Below, one piece after another: positions 1-8,029 of a stretch of DNA of 64,000 bases. The position numbers were made by a program, and so were the translations under genes. Below the pieces are notes generated by a model. The model was not told the origin of the DNA. It did no database searches and saw nothing but the letters and a program-made list of their open reading frames with translations. The stretch covers positions 1,426,001 to 1,490,000 of the forward strand of contig NZ_JADPZX010000001.1 of NCBI RefSeq assembly GCF_015712165.1, given 5' to 3'. Each line of letters opens with the position of its first letter. The stretch's first letter is position 1. This DNA comes from Streptomyces spinoverrucosus (GTDB lineage Bacteria; Actinomycetota; Actinomycetes; Streptomycetales; Streptomycetaceae).

Positions 1-352
1 TCGGGCCGTCCATGGCAAGCCGTACGGTGCCGTCCGGATGCTCGGGTGCGCCGTAGAAGACGAAGTCCCGCTTGAGGATCTCCACGTCCTCGCGCAGGCG
101 GCGGTTCTCCCGCCGCAGTTGGGCCAGTTCCTCGCGTTCGCTGCCGGTCAGGCCGTCGCGCTCGCCCGCGTCGACCTCGGCCTGCTTGAGCCAGTCGCGC
201 ACTGCGGTCTCGGTCAGGTCGAAGTCTTTGGCGACCTGGCCGACCGAGCGGTCCCCGCGTCGGCACAGTTCGACGATCTCGGCCTTGAACTCCGGCGTGA
301 ACGAGCGGCGAGGACGCGGCTTCTTCTTCCCGATGCTCTCCATGATGGACAT
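1..352 (-). pseudogene. IS3-type orfA joined in frame to a TerD-like fragment, running off the left edge
   Basis: Read leftwards from ATG at 352 (a second in-frame ATG is at 343). About 95 codons match IS3-family OrfA: a helix-turn-helix segment with FTPEFKAEIVELC and a zipper-like EELAQLRRENRRLRED ending in EILKR. Intact OrfA proteins continue into a short Ala/Phe-rich tail. Here codon 96 (about position 67) switches without a stop to DFVFYGAPEHPDGTVRLAM, which resembles the conserved DFVFYN strand of TerD/TerZ tellurium-resistance proteins. This looks like a recombination or deletion joint between an insertion sequence and a ter-type gene, leaving a chimeric open frame. The IS family call is fairly safe; the TerD call rests on one short segment. 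The orfA is not the same as the one in the IS at 6721-8025. Confidence 0.6.
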
Positions 353-384
353 CACCCTTCCGGGGCCGAAGCCCCGGATCTTCG

Positions 385-585
385 ATGCCCGTCAAAGAGG
401 ATCAAGCCCAGTACCAGGCGGCGGGTGCGGACGAGCTTTTCCTGACCAGTGGCTCCCTGGTCATGACCTCGATACCGCTCGCCAGCCTGCTGGTACGGCA
501 GCGGCGTGGGTGGGGACGTCTCGGCTTCGACGGCGTTCTGCTCATCACGGTCTACGCCGTCACTGTCGCGGCCCTGGCCGTCTGA
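385..585 (+). pseudogene. C-terminal remnant of a multi-pass membrane protein
   Basis: A 66-codon frame with a hydrophobic stretch (SLVMTSIPLASLLV), a basic loop (RQRRGWGR) and a final transmembrane segment (FDGVLLITVYAVTVAAL) before the stop. The loop-helix-stop pattern resembles the C-terminus of cation/proton antiporters of the CaCA type, but the match is too short to name. There is no convincing ribosome-binding site at the putative start, and it directly follows the damaged IS/TerD region. It is most simply the tail of a gene whose front was lost. Moderate confidence that it is a remnant, low on family. Confidence 0.3.
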
Positions 586-919
586 CGTACCGTCCGCACC
601 CCACGAGTGCTTCCACCCGAGCGCGGATCCCGGCCAACCGGCCCAGTGAGATCGTCGCCCGCACAGCAGCCGCCTCCTTGGTGCCCGGCGCTCGCCACTG
701 CCTTCATGCGCCACGCCATGGCCCACCGCGAGCCGCCGACGGGCCGGGCCTCAACACGCCTGTCACGAATCAGGTGCTGCCGGTGGATCACCCGGGCACA
801 GCCGTCGCACCAGCACTACGTTCGGACCGTCGGCTCAAGCAGCGGACGTTCCGGACGACGCGCCGCCGCCTGCACGGTGCTCGTGTTTGCGCGGCCGCGC
901 GACGGGCACCCCGTGGCGC
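586..919. other. No supported gene
   Basis: About 330 bases between the membrane-protein remnant and the aspartyl protease gene. I see no ORF with family features, no clear hairpin and no repeat. It may include decayed coding sequence from the same rearrangement as the flanking remnants. Confidence 0.4.
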
Positions 920-1471
920 ATGGGCACGCGGGACGCCCGAGCGTCCGGCACCAGGCATCGGCGGAAGCCCCCACGCGTTGCGGTGCTTCTGGCCGCGCTG
1001 CTGCTCGCCGGGTGCGTGGTGTCCGAGGACCGCGACGACCGGGGTGACGGGCAGATCTCTCGGACGGCGGCGCGCGAGGTACCGCTCAGGGTGCAGGAGC
1101 AGTTCGGCCAGACGCTGGCGTTCGTCCCGGTGCGCATCGAAGGCCAGGGGCCGTTCATGTTCGCCCTGGACACCGGTGCTTCCATGAGCGTCGTCGACGA
1201 CGACATCGCAAACCGGGTCGGCCTTGACCGCACCGGCGAGCGCCGCTCGGTGAGCGGGATCCTCAGTACTGGAGAGGTCCCCGTTGTCGAGGTAACCCAC
1301 TGGGAGGTCGGTGACCTGCGTCTCGCGCCAGGTGAACTCACGGTCATCGATCTCTCGCCGCCCCGGGGTGGCGAGACGATGCAGGGTCTGCTCGGTTCGG
1401 ACGTGCTCAGCGACTTCGGCTCGATCACCATCGACTATGACGAAGGCGTCCTCGAAATCCCCGCGCCGTGA
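920..1471 (+). CDS. Retropepsin-like aspartyl protease lipoprotein
   Basis: A 183-aa protein. A basic N-terminus and hydrophobic stretch (VAVLLAALLLAGC) form a signal peptide ending in a lipobox with the lipidated Cys near residue 32, so it should be anchored outside the cell membrane. The mature part carries the retroviral-type aspartyl protease motif FALDTGAS (Asp near residue 84) and a later GLLGSDVLSDFG segment, the pattern of single-domain clan AA peptidases that dimerise to form the active site. The ATG at 920 gives a better signal peptide than an in-frame upstream start at 887. The substrate is unknown. It precedes a stress-protein island but shares no obvious operon with it. Confidence 0.75.
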   Translation: MGTRDARASGTRHRRKPPRVAVLLAALLLAGCVVSEDRDDRGDGQISRTAAREVPLRVQEQFGQTLAFVPVRIEGQGPFMFALDTGASMSVVDDDIANRVGLDRTGERRSVSGILSTGEVPVVEVTHWEVGDLRLAPGELTVIDLSPPRGGETMQGLLGSDVLSDFGSITIDYDEGVLEIPAP

Positions 1472-1664
1472 CGACGCACCACGCTGCCGCCCTGAGCACT
1501 CTGCCGGTGAGAGCCTGGTGCACCTGCCTGTCATCGGTCCGACAACGCGGGCCTCATCGGCGCATGACCGATCCGTACCTCTTCGGGTCGACGCCCGGGC
1601 ACTCGGAGGTAGATCCTGAAATAGACACACTTGGGGCGTTTGTGCGATGTAAAGGGGCATCGAC

Positions 1665-1811
1665 ATGGAATGGTGGACCTGGCTCATCATCGCTCTCGCG
1701 ATCCTCGCGGCCATCGCCGTCTGCATAGTGGCGCTCCAGGCGCGGCGCAGATCCGGTGGGGTGATAGCGCAGAACCGCCGGCCTCCGGGTGAGGGAGGTC
1801 AGACGCTGTGA
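1665..1811 (+). CDS. Small single-pass membrane protein (48 aa)
   Basis: Starts at ATG 1665 behind an AAAGGGG ribosome-binding sequence (1650-1656). The product begins MEWWTWLIIALAILAAIAV, a strong transmembrane helix, followed by a short basic cytoplasmic tail (ALQARRRSGGV). The stop overlaps the GTG start of the next gene by four bases, so the two are probably translationally coupled. Small helix-plus-basic-tail proteins next to PRC-barrel genes are a common actinobacterial arrangement, but I cannot assign a function. Confidence 0.6.
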   Translation: MEWWTWLIIALAILAAIAVCIVALQARRRSGGVIAQNRRPPGEGGQTL

Positions 1812-2379
1812 CCGCCGCCTATATGCGAGCAAGCGAGATCACCCAGCACCCCGTGGTCACCTTGACGGGGGAGGACATCGGGCAGGTCAAGGACCTCGTC
1901 TTCGACGCCACCACGGGCAGCATCCGATGCTTCACCCTCGCAGGCCGCGGCCTGCTGGCGGGTCCGCTCCATCGAGCTCTGCTGTGGAAGAACGTCCACG
2001 GCCTGGGCCGGACGCGGTCATGGTGCGCGACGAGAGCGCGCTGGAGGACGACGAAACCGCCGCCGGGCGAGGTGAGAAGGAGCGGGCCGGGGGCAATGTG
2101 CTTGGTGTCGCGATCTCGACCCGTAGCGGCACACGACTGGGTACCGTCACCGACGCCATCGTCGCGGTCGGCCGGGAGCCGGCGGTCGCGGGCTACGAGG
2201 TCGAGACCGCCGAGCGCCAGCGCGTTCTGCTGCCGGTCGCCGGCCCTGTCGCCGTCTCCGGCGAACGCGTACTCGTCCCGGACGCCACCGCACAGCACAG
2301 CGCGGGTGACCTGGCAGGGTTCGACACCGCCCTGGACCACCTGCGCAGCCGCCTCCAGCAGCACCCCCAGGAGGGTTGA
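1808..2379 (+). pseudogene. PRC-barrel domain protein with a -1 frameshift
   Basis: GTG at 1808 opens a PRC-barrel protein (SEITQHPVVTLTGEDIGQVK, then DLVFDATTGSIRCFTLAGRG) that reads normally to about position 2010. The homologous sequence then continues in frame 1 (DAVMVRDESALEDDE, then a second barrel repeat with TRSGTRLGTVTDAIV) to the stop at 2379. Adding one base in the CTGGGCCGGAC tract near 2005-2011 would restore one protein of about 190 aa with two PRC repeats. This is either a sequencing error or a real inactivating mutation. PRC-barrels are small beta domains found in RNA-processing and photosystem-assembly proteins; the function here is unknown. The next gene follows after 3 nt. 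Confidence 0.75.
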
Positions 2380-2382
2380 CCC

Positions 2383-2823
2383 ATGCTGTTCACCAGGGCA
2401 CAGGGCAGGACCGTGATGGACCTCGCGACCGCCCAGACGGTCGGAACGGTCGAGGCGTGCACCGTAGCCCCCTCACCGGCGCGCCTCGCCGGTCTGCGCC
2501 TGAAGACCCGGGGCCGCGGACACCACACCCTTTCATGGGAAGACGTCCAGTCGTTCGGCCCGGACGAGGTAACCGTCGAAGGGGCCGACCGGATCCGCGA
2601 CGAGAAGGACATCGACCCCAGCCATCACGCCCACGCGGTGCACGACCCCATCGGGAAGACCGTACTGACCGACACAGGAGTCAGGAAGGGCACCGTGACC
2701 GACATCGACTTCGACGAGCAGTCGGGAAGCATCTTGCACCTGATGACCCCTGACGAGCAGATTCCGGGCGACGCACTTGTGGGAGTCGGCAGCTACGCGG
2801 TTGTCGTCACCGCCCCGAAGTGA
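2383..2823 (+). CDS. PRC-barrel domain protein
   Basis: A 146-aa protein starting at ATG 2383, three bases after the preceding PRC-barrel frame. It shows two barrel-like repeats: an N-terminal half (AQGRTVMDLATAQTVGTVEA) and a C-terminal half (TDTGVRKGTVTDIDFDEQSG), each with the G-x-V-x-D/E turn typical of the family. No signal peptide or membrane segment is present. The tandem genes 1665-2823 look like one operon of a small membrane protein and two PRC proteins, plausibly acting together at the membrane. That role is inference. Confidence 0.7.
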   Translation: MLFTRAQGRTVMDLATAQTVGTVEACTVAPSPARLAGLRLKTRGRGHHTLSWEDVQSFGPDEVTVEGADRIRDEKDIDPSHHAHAVHDPIGKTVLTDTGVRKGTVTDIDFDEQSGSILHLMTPDEQIPGDALVGVGSYAVVVTAPK

Positions 2824-2956
2824 CGAGCAGCACTGGAAGGCCGCAGCTCGGCCGCCAGGAGGGTACGGGAGCTCTCCACCCCGCACGCCTCCAGTTACGG
2901 GCGCGCTACCACGGTGATCTCCTCATGCGGTCGACCGTGCCTGAGGGGTTGAGTTC

Positions 2957-3928
2957 GTGTACGAGGTTCCGCTGTGGCTCTGGACCGTGTTCGCCGTCAC
3001 CATTGTGGTGGCCTTGGCAGTCGATCTGCTGGTCAACCGTAAGGCGCACGTCATCGGCTTGCGGGAGGCCACTGCCTGGAGCGGGGTCTGGGTGGGCCTG
3101 GCGGTCGTCTTCGGCGTGGTTGTCTTCCTCGTGGTGGGCACCACCCCCGGCGTCGAGTACACCACGGCGTGGCTGCTGGAGAAGAGCCTGTCGGTCGACA
3201 ACCTCTTCGTCTTCGCACTCATCTTCGGCTACTTCCAGGTACCCCGCGAATACCAGCACCGCGTGCTGTTTCTCGGCGTCCTGGGCGCCCTGGTCTTCCG
3301 CGGCCTGTTCCTCGCCGCCGGCGTGGCGATCGTCAGCCGCTTCACCGCCGTCCTGTTCCTCTTCGGCGCCTTCCTCTTCTACAGCGCGTACAAGATCGTC
3401 ACCAAAGAGGAGGACAGCGTCGACCCCGGCAAGAGCATCGCCGTACGGCTGCTGCGCAAGGTCATCCCCGTCCGGGACGACTACGCCGGGAACCGGTTCT
3501 TCCTCAGGGAGAACGGCAAGCTCGTCGCCACCCCGCTGCTCGCCGTCGTCGCCGCGGTCGAGGGCGCCGACCTGGTCTTCGCCATCGACAGCGTGCCCGC
3601 CGTCCTGGGCGTCAGCAGTGATCTCTTCATCGTCTACACCAGCAACGCCTTCGCCATCCTGGGCCTGCGCGCCCTGTACTTCCTGCTCGCCGACCTGCTG
3701 GACCGCTTCCACTACCTCAGCAAGGGCCTGGCGCTGATCCTCGCCTTCATCGGCGTCAAGCTGATCCTGCAGGCATCCCACGAGATCGTCAGCACCAGCA
3801 TTCCGGAGGTGCACTCGCTCGTCAGCCTCGCGGTGATCGTCACCGTCCTGATCGCCTCCGTCGTACTCAGCGTGCTGCGACCCGCGCGCTCAGGCCACGC
3901 CGATACGCCACCCGACGGCAAGACCTGA
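2957..3928 (+). CDS. terC: TerC/Alx-family integral membrane protein
   Basis: A 323-aa polytopic protein beginning at GTG 2957 (VYEVPLWLWTVFAVTIVVAL). It has the TerC signatures: SLSVDNLFVFALIFGYFQVP in an early helix, the conserved VEGADLVFAIDSVPAVLGV segment with membrane-embedded acidic residues, and FAILGLRALYF. About eight transmembrane helices are expected. Family members are linked to tellurite resistance, pH response and Mn2+ export or metal loading of secreted proteins. With the TerD-like fragment at the left edge it may be what is left of a ter-type stress module, though isolated TerC genes are common in Streptomyces. Confidence 0.9.
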   Translation: MYEVPLWLWTVFAVTIVVALAVDLLVNRKAHVIGLREATAWSGVWVGLAVVFGVVVFLVVGTTPGVEYTTAWLLEKSLSVDNLFVFALIFGYFQVPREYQHRVLFLGVLGALVFRGLFLAAGVAIVSRFTAVLFLFGAFLFYSAYKIVTKEEDSVDPGKSIAVRLLRKVIPVRDDYAGNRFFLRENGKLVATPLLAVVAAVEGADLVFAIDSVPAVLGVSSDLFIVYTSNAFAILGLRALYFLLADLLDRFHYLSKGLALILAFIGVKLILQASHEIVSTSIPEVHSLVSLAVIVTVLIASVVLSVLRPARSGHADTPPDGKT

Positions 3929-4150
3929 CGCAGCGAACCGCACCGAAGAACGACCTGACCACCCAGCCCCGAGGGCAGCGCACCGGTCGGCCTCCCACCA
4001 CGCGTGAGGCATCCGGGTGCGGGTACCCGGTCTCCCGCAGGCGGGGAAGCGTCAGGGCGTTCACGTCCGCCCGGCGCCACCGCACCACAGGCACCGGACC
4101 GGGCCACACCCCTACATCGGATCCGCTTGTTCGACGCCGAGGTGACCCAT

Positions 4151-4552
4151 ATGAGTTCCCCGGACGACGCACACGCGTTCGCTCTCATCGAGCAACGCCT
4201 GGCCGAGGACGACCCGACCCTTGCACGACGTCTCGACACGCTCGAACAGCAGTTCCCCGACGCAGCCGACGCCGATCAAGGCACGGACGACGGGCGCCGG
4301 GGCCCGGGCACGGACGAGGCGGAGCCTGACGAGGCCGCGAGCCGTGAAACAGCCCTCCACGGCGATGCGGAGCGCTCATGGACGGTCAAAGTCGCCGTAG
4401 CACTCGCGGCCATGGCCGGCATCGGGCTGCTGCTCGCAGCGATCCTCTCGGCGCACGCGGACGATGAAAGCGAGACGTCCCAGCCGCACGGGTCGGCTCC
4501 CTCCACATCCGCGCCCGTGCTTGGGGACCGGGCCGGGGCAGGCAGGCCGTGA
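4151..4552 (+). CDS. DUF3040 family membrane protein
   Basis: A 133-aa protein starting at ATG 4151. The N-terminus carries the DUF3040 pattern, a short amphipathic helix in which every codon counts (FALIEQRLAEDDPTLARRLD). An acidic linker and one transmembrane helix (VAVALAAMAGIGLLLAAIL) follow. Such proteins are frequent and uncharacterised in actinomycetes. An upstream in-frame start at 4004 is not favoured because the extra segment is low-complexity and lacks homology. The stop overlaps a GTG that opens the Usp frame, but the real Usp start is further downstream. Confidence 0.7.
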   Translation: MSSPDDAHAFALIEQRLAEDDPTLARRLDTLEQQFPDAADADQGTDDGRRGPGTDEAEPDEAASRETALHGDAERSWTVKVAVALAAMAGIGLLLAAILSAHADDESETSQPHGSAPSTSAPVLGDRAGAGRP

Positions 4553-4578
4553 GGGATCTCGCGTGGAGAGGAGTCGAG

Positions 4579-5463
4579 ATGGCTGACGTTAAGCCTGTCA
4601 TTGTCGGCGTGGACGACGCCGACGACCAGGACGACCTTGTGCGCTACGCAGCCCATCAGGCCGTGATGCGTGGAGTCCCTCTGCACGTTGCCCACGCCGT
4701 AGTGCTGCCCGGCCCCTTCGGTTGGAAGAGGGAGGAGGAGGCCGGGCAGGGCTCCCCCGCGCAGCGGGGGACGGCAGTGGTGGACCGGTTCGAGGCCGTG
4801 GCCCGGTCGGCGTTCCCCGTCCTGACCGTCGCGGGCGAAGTGCACTTCGGTGATCCCGCCTCGACGCTTGTGGTGCGCTCGGCGGAGGCGTGCCTGCTGG
4901 TGCTGGGGCATCGGGGCCGTGGCGGCTTTCCTCGCCTGGCGCTGGGCTCGGTGAGCCTTCAGGTCGCCACACACTCCCGGTGCCCCGTGCTCGTGACGCG
5001 TCCCGGCCCGCACCGCGGAGCGTCACGAGAGCGCGTCGTGGCCGGCGCCGACCTCGTGCACTACTCGCCGGAGACGATGGAGTTCGCTTTCGCGGAGGCC
5101 GACCGCCGCTCAGCCCACCTGCACGTCGTGCATGCCTTGCACCGGACTGCGCTGCTGCCCGGTCCGGGCAGCGTCACCACAGCCGAACGCGAGGTGCGCG
5201 AGACCGAGGACGGTGCCCGGGGTCTGATTGAGGAACGGATCGCTGAGCTTCGCGGACAGCATCCGCAGGTGCCGGTCGAACTGCACATCGCTTGGGTGCG
5301 CCCGGCGACGCGCTTGACGGAGTTGTCGGAGGAGGCCGATCTGCTGGTGGTCGGCTCACGCGGCCGCACCGGCCTGCGCCGACTGCTCCTCGGCTCGGTG
5401 AGCAGCGAAGTCCTGCACACGGCCCGCTGCCCCGTCGCCGTCGTACCCGCTGTGGATGACTGA
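4579..5463 (+). CDS. Tandem-domain universal stress protein
   Basis: A 294-aa protein of two UspA domains. ATG 4579 is chosen because GGAGAGGAG lies at a proper distance upstream and the sequence MADVKPVIVGVDD is a canonical Usp start. Both halves keep the ATP-binding signature G-x2-G-x9-G-S: GHRGRGGFPRLALGS in the first and GSRGRTGLRRLLLGS in the second. It is therefore of the nucleotide-binding type. In actinobacteria such proteins typically belong to hypoxia or dormancy regulons, and the neighbours (TerC, DUF3040, a Crp fragment, thioredoxin-like genes) fit a redox/stress island. Confidence 0.9.
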   Translation: MADVKPVIVGVDDADDQDDLVRYAAHQAVMRGVPLHVAHAVVLPGPFGWKREEEAGQGSPAQRGTAVVDRFEAVARSAFPVLTVAGEVHFGDPASTLVVRSAEACLLVLGHRGRGGFPRLALGSVSLQVATHSRCPVLVTRPGPHRGASRERVVAGADLVHYSPETMEFAFAEADRRSAHLHVVHALHRTALLPGPGSVTTAEREVRETEDGARGLIEERIAELRGQHPQVPVELHIAWVRPATRLTELSEEADLLVVGSRGRTGLRRLLLGSVSSEVLHTARCPVAVVPAVDD

Positions 5464-5773
5464 CGACCTCACTCCGTCGGCCGGAGTGCCCTGGAAGACC
5501 CGTATCTCGCTGGTCCTCCCCCCGGCGGCTTCGGGGGCGCGAAAGGCACTTCACCGTGTGGCAGGACGCGGCCCCGCGTCCTCGGGTCCGCAGCCCGCAG
5601 CCCGTAGCCCGCAGATCGCGCTCACCCACCAGCAGATCGCCGCCCTCGCCCGAACCTCCCGCGAGACCACCACCAAGGTCCTGCGGGACTTCGCCGACCG
5701 GTACCTGATCCGCCTCACCCGCGGCCGCATCACCGTCCTCGCCCCGGACCGGCTCGCCGACCACGCGGGCTGA
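5456..5773 (+). pseudogene. Crp/Fnr-type regulator, C-terminal HTH remnant
   Basis: The last 55 codons encode a Crp-type winged helix: ALTHQQIAALARTSRETTT is the recognition helix-turn-helix, followed by KVLRDFADRYLIRLTRGRIT as the wing. The cyclic-nucleotide-binding domain expected upstream (about 120 residues) is absent. Codons before the HTH match nothing, and the apparent ATG lies inside the end of the Usp gene. The piece is best read as the tail of a deleted regulator. A Crp regulator beside Usp genes is a usual actinobacterial stress-island pairing, so this may be the lost local regulator. Confidence 0.6.
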
Positions 5774-5865
5774 CGTCACCGAACCGTAAGCACCGCAGCC
5801 CGGCCCGACCGCTCCCGGCTCGGCTTACAGTTCAGCAGACTGACGACCACCAGGAGTTGCCCATC

Positions 5866-6438
5866 ATGCGTGCCCGTCTGCTGTTCCCGACTCTTCTGGC
5901 CGCCGCCGCGCTCAGCCTGGCCGGCTGCGGCACCCAGGACAACGCGTCCTCCAGCGGTGCCGCAGCGGCGGCCAGTCCGTCGGCCTCCGACTCCTCGGCA
6001 GCGGGGCGCGACGGGTCCGGAAGTGCGGCGGTCCCCGAGGCGCTCCAGTTCACCGGCATGACCGTGGACGGCAAGCCCTTCGACGCGGCCACGCTGGCGG
6101 GCAAGCCCACCGTGCTGTGGTTCTGGGCACCGTGGTGCCCCACCTGCAAGGCCCAGGGCCCCGAAACTGCCAGGGTCGCCGCCGAGTTCGGGGGCAAGGC
6201 GAACGTGATCGGGGTGGCCGGACTCGACAAGCCTCAGGCCATGAAGGACTTCGTCGCCGACACCAAAGTGGACACTTTCCCGAACGTGTCCGACGAGGCT
6301 GGGGAGGTCTGGAAGAAGTTCGAGATCACCCAGCAGAGCGTCTACGTGATCCTCGACAAGGACGGCAGGACCGTCTTCACCGGCAGTCTCCCGGCCGGCA
6401 AGGGACTCGCCGACAAGCTCAGCCCGCTCATCGGCTGA
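5866..6438 (+). CDS. TlpA/redoxin-like thiol-disulfide lipoprotein
   Basis: A 190-aa exported protein. ATG 5866 follows CAGGAG at good spacing. The signal peptide ends in LSLAGC, a lipobox. After a Ser/Ala-rich linker, a thioredoxin fold carries FWAPWCPTCKAQGPE with a CPTC redox pair, then VIGVAGLD and a C-terminal YVILDKDGRTVFTG strand, the layout of TlpA/ResA/DsbE-type proteins. It should act outside the membrane, reduced by the CcdA transporter encoded six bases downstream. That partner is split by an insertion sequence, so this protein may no longer receive electrons from it. Confidence 0.88.
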   Translation: MRARLLFPTLLAAAALSLAGCGTQDNASSSGAAAAASPSASDSSAAGRDGSGSAAVPEALQFTGMTVDGKPFDAATLAGKPTVLWFWAPWCPTCKAQGPETARVAAEFGGKANVIGVAGLDKPQAMKDFVADTKVDTFPNVSDEAGEVWKKFEITQQSVYVILDKDGRTVFTGSLPAGKGLADKLSPLIG

Positions 6439-6444
6439 ACCATC

Positions 6445-6720
6445 ATGTCCGACCTGCCCCTCGCCCTGGCCCTGACCGCAGGGATGCTCGCCGCCGTCAA
6501 CCCCTGCGGCTTCGCCCTCCTGCCCGCCTACCTGTCCCTGCTCGTCCTGGGTGACGATTCCCCCACCCGCACGGCCGCCGTGGTCCGCGCGCTGATGACG
6601 ACCGCCGCGATGAGCGCCGGATTCACCGCCGTGTTCGCCCTGTTCGGCCTCGCCATCGCCCCCTTCGCCGGACAGGTACAGCAACACCTTCCCTGGTTCA
6701 CCATAGGCTTCGGTCTCCTC
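6445..6720 (+). pseudogene. ccdA: ccdA, 5' part, interrupted by an IS3-family element
   Basis: Starts at ATG 6445, six bases after the TlpA-like gene. The first 92 codons encode a CcdA/DipZ-type membrane protein with AVNPCGFALLPAYLS, the first redox-cysteine helix of the family. Coding homology stops exactly at 6720, where the insertion sequence begins with TGA, which itself supplies a premature stop. The rest continues at 8030 in the same frame. Removing 6721-8029 gives an uninterrupted 294-aa protein. CcdA moves reducing equivalents across the membrane to periplasmic thioredoxin-like proteins. Confidence 0.9.
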
Positions 6721-6760
6721 TGAGCTGCCCCGAGTTTCGTAGAGTCCGATCTTGATTGGT

Positions 6761-7645
6761 TCAGGCGGACTGCGGGGTTTGCTCCTGGCTGCGCCAGAAG
6801 GCTTCCTCGTACTCGGCCGGCGGCACGTAGTCGAGCGCGGAGTGAAGACGCTCTTCGTTGTACCAGGTGATCCACTGGAAGATCGCCCGCTCGACCTGGT
6901 CGACGTCCTTCCAGGGTCCCTGCATCTCGATCAGCTCGGCCTTGAAGGTGCCGTTCAGCGCCTCGGCCATCGCGTTGTCATACGAGTCCGCGACGGAGCC
7001 GACGGAGGCTGAGGCGCCGATGTCGGCGAGCCGGTCGGTATACCGAATTGATACGTATTGCGACCCGCGATCGCTGTGGTGTATCAGTCCGGAGTCCTTC
7101 TTGATCCGACGCCGCCAGAGCGCCATCTCCAGGGCGTCCAGAGGGAGTTCGGTCCGCATGTGGTTCGCGACCTGCCAGCCGACGATCATCCGCGAGTACA
7201 CATCCAGGACGAACGCCACATACGCCCATCCCGACCAGGTGCGGACATACGTCATGTCCGCGACCCACAGCTGATCGGGCCGGGAGGCGGTGAAGTCGCG
7301 GTCGACCAGGTCCGGCGGACGCGGCGCCGACGGTTCCGGAATCGTGGTCCGACGCCGCCGGCCACGGATGACGCCCTCCAGGCCCAGCTCGGCCATCAGC
7401 CTCTCGACGGTGCAGCGGGCCACCCCGTGGCCCTTGCGCCGAAGCGCGCGGGTGATCCGGCGGGCGCCATAGGTGCCGCCCGACTCCGCGTGGACCTCCT
7501 CGATCAGCGGCATGAGCTGCTCGTCCCGGAGCCGGCGGGCCGACTTCGGCCGCTTCTTGCGGGCGAAGTACGTCGACGGCGACAGCTCCAGCACCCGGCA
7601 GACGGGATCGACCCCAAGGCCCCTCTCGCGCAGGTGGTCGATCAC
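6761..7645 (-). CDS. IS3-family transposase OrfB (DDE integrase core)
   Basis: A 294-residue frame opening at GTG 7645. It contains the HTH_21-type region (TYGARRITRALRRKGHGVA) and an rve integrase core with the DDE residues visible in WVADMTYV, IHHSDRGSQY and NAMAEALNGTF, which supports catalytic competence. The OrfA stop overlaps its start by four bases. As in other IS3 elements the active transposase is probably an OrfAB fusion made by -1 frameshifting. Candidate slip sites are the GTTTTTTG run near 7684-7691 or the CGTCCCCGG tract just downstream. Which is used cannot be settled from sequence alone. Confidence 0.93.
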   Translation of the reverse strand: MIDHLRERGLGVDPVCRVLELSPSTYFARKKRPKSARRLRDEQLMPLIEEVHAESGGTYGARRITRALRRKGHGVARCTVERLMAELGLEGVIRGRRRRTTIPEPSAPRPPDLVDRDFTASRPDQLWVADMTYVRTWSGWAYVAFVLDVYSRMIVGWQVANHMRTELPLDALEMALWRRRIKKDSGLIHHSDRGSQYVSIRYTDRLADIGASASVGSVADSYDNAMAEALNGTFKAELIEMQGPWKDVDQVERAIFQWITWYNEERLHSALDYVPPAEYEEAFWRSQEQTPQSA

Positions 7646-7953
7646 CTGCTCGGCCTCGTCCGGGGACGGTCGATCTCCTGGGCAAAAAACACCGAGGCGG
7701 CTTTCAAGATCTCGTTCGCCCGCCGCAACTCCGCTACCTCTTTCCGGAGTTGCTTCAACTCGTCCAGCTCGGCGGTGGTGAGCCGGTCGTCCCGCTCGCC
7801 GCGGTCGGCCTCGGCCTGGCGGACCCAGCCTCGCAGGGCTTCCTTGTGGATGCCGAGGTCCTTCGCGACGTGCGCGATCGGGCGGCCGGTGGTGCGGACC
7901 TCGCGAATCGCGCGCTCGCGCAGTTCGTCCGGATATTTACGGGGTGCTGCCAT
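7642..7953 (-). CDS. IS3-family transposase OrfA
   Basis: A 103-residue protein from ATG 7953 (MAAPRKYPDELRERAIREV). It has an HTH_Tnp_1 DNA-binding domain (IAHVAKDLGIHKEALRGWVR) and a C-terminal zipper (LDELKQLRKEVAELRRANEI) followed by KAASVFFAQE. A longer frame begins at 8007, but the extra residues lie in the terminal repeat region and lack homology. It binds the IS ends and overlaps orfB by four bases, in the arrangement used for frameshifted OrfAB production. Confidence 0.9.
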   Translation of the reverse strand: MAAPRKYPDELRERAIREVRTTGRPIAHVAKDLGIHKEALRGWVRQAEADRGERDDRLTTAELDELKQLRKEVAELRRANEILKAASVFFAQEIDRPRTRPSR

Positions 7954-8029
7954 GGTGCTGGTGGATCTCCTTCGCCAGGACCGTAACCCTGGCATCAGGG
8001 ACTCCACAAATCTCAGTACAGCTCACCTC

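Larger units (their letters stand above)
6721..8025 (-). mobile_element. Intact IS3-family insertion sequence, 1305 bp
   Basis: Both ends begin TGAGCTG and form imperfect terminal inverted repeats of about 27 bp. The left end (6721-6747) and the reverse complement of the right end (7999-8025) also share GAG, TT, GT and GAGTCC blocks. The 4-bp sequence CCTC is present directly before (6717-6720) and after (8026-8029) the element, a target-site duplication. Inside are overlapping orfA and orfB on the minus strand. The element looks complete and recent: both frames are open and the DDE residues are present. It sits in ccdA, whose coding frame is restored by precise excision. Confidence 0.93.
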
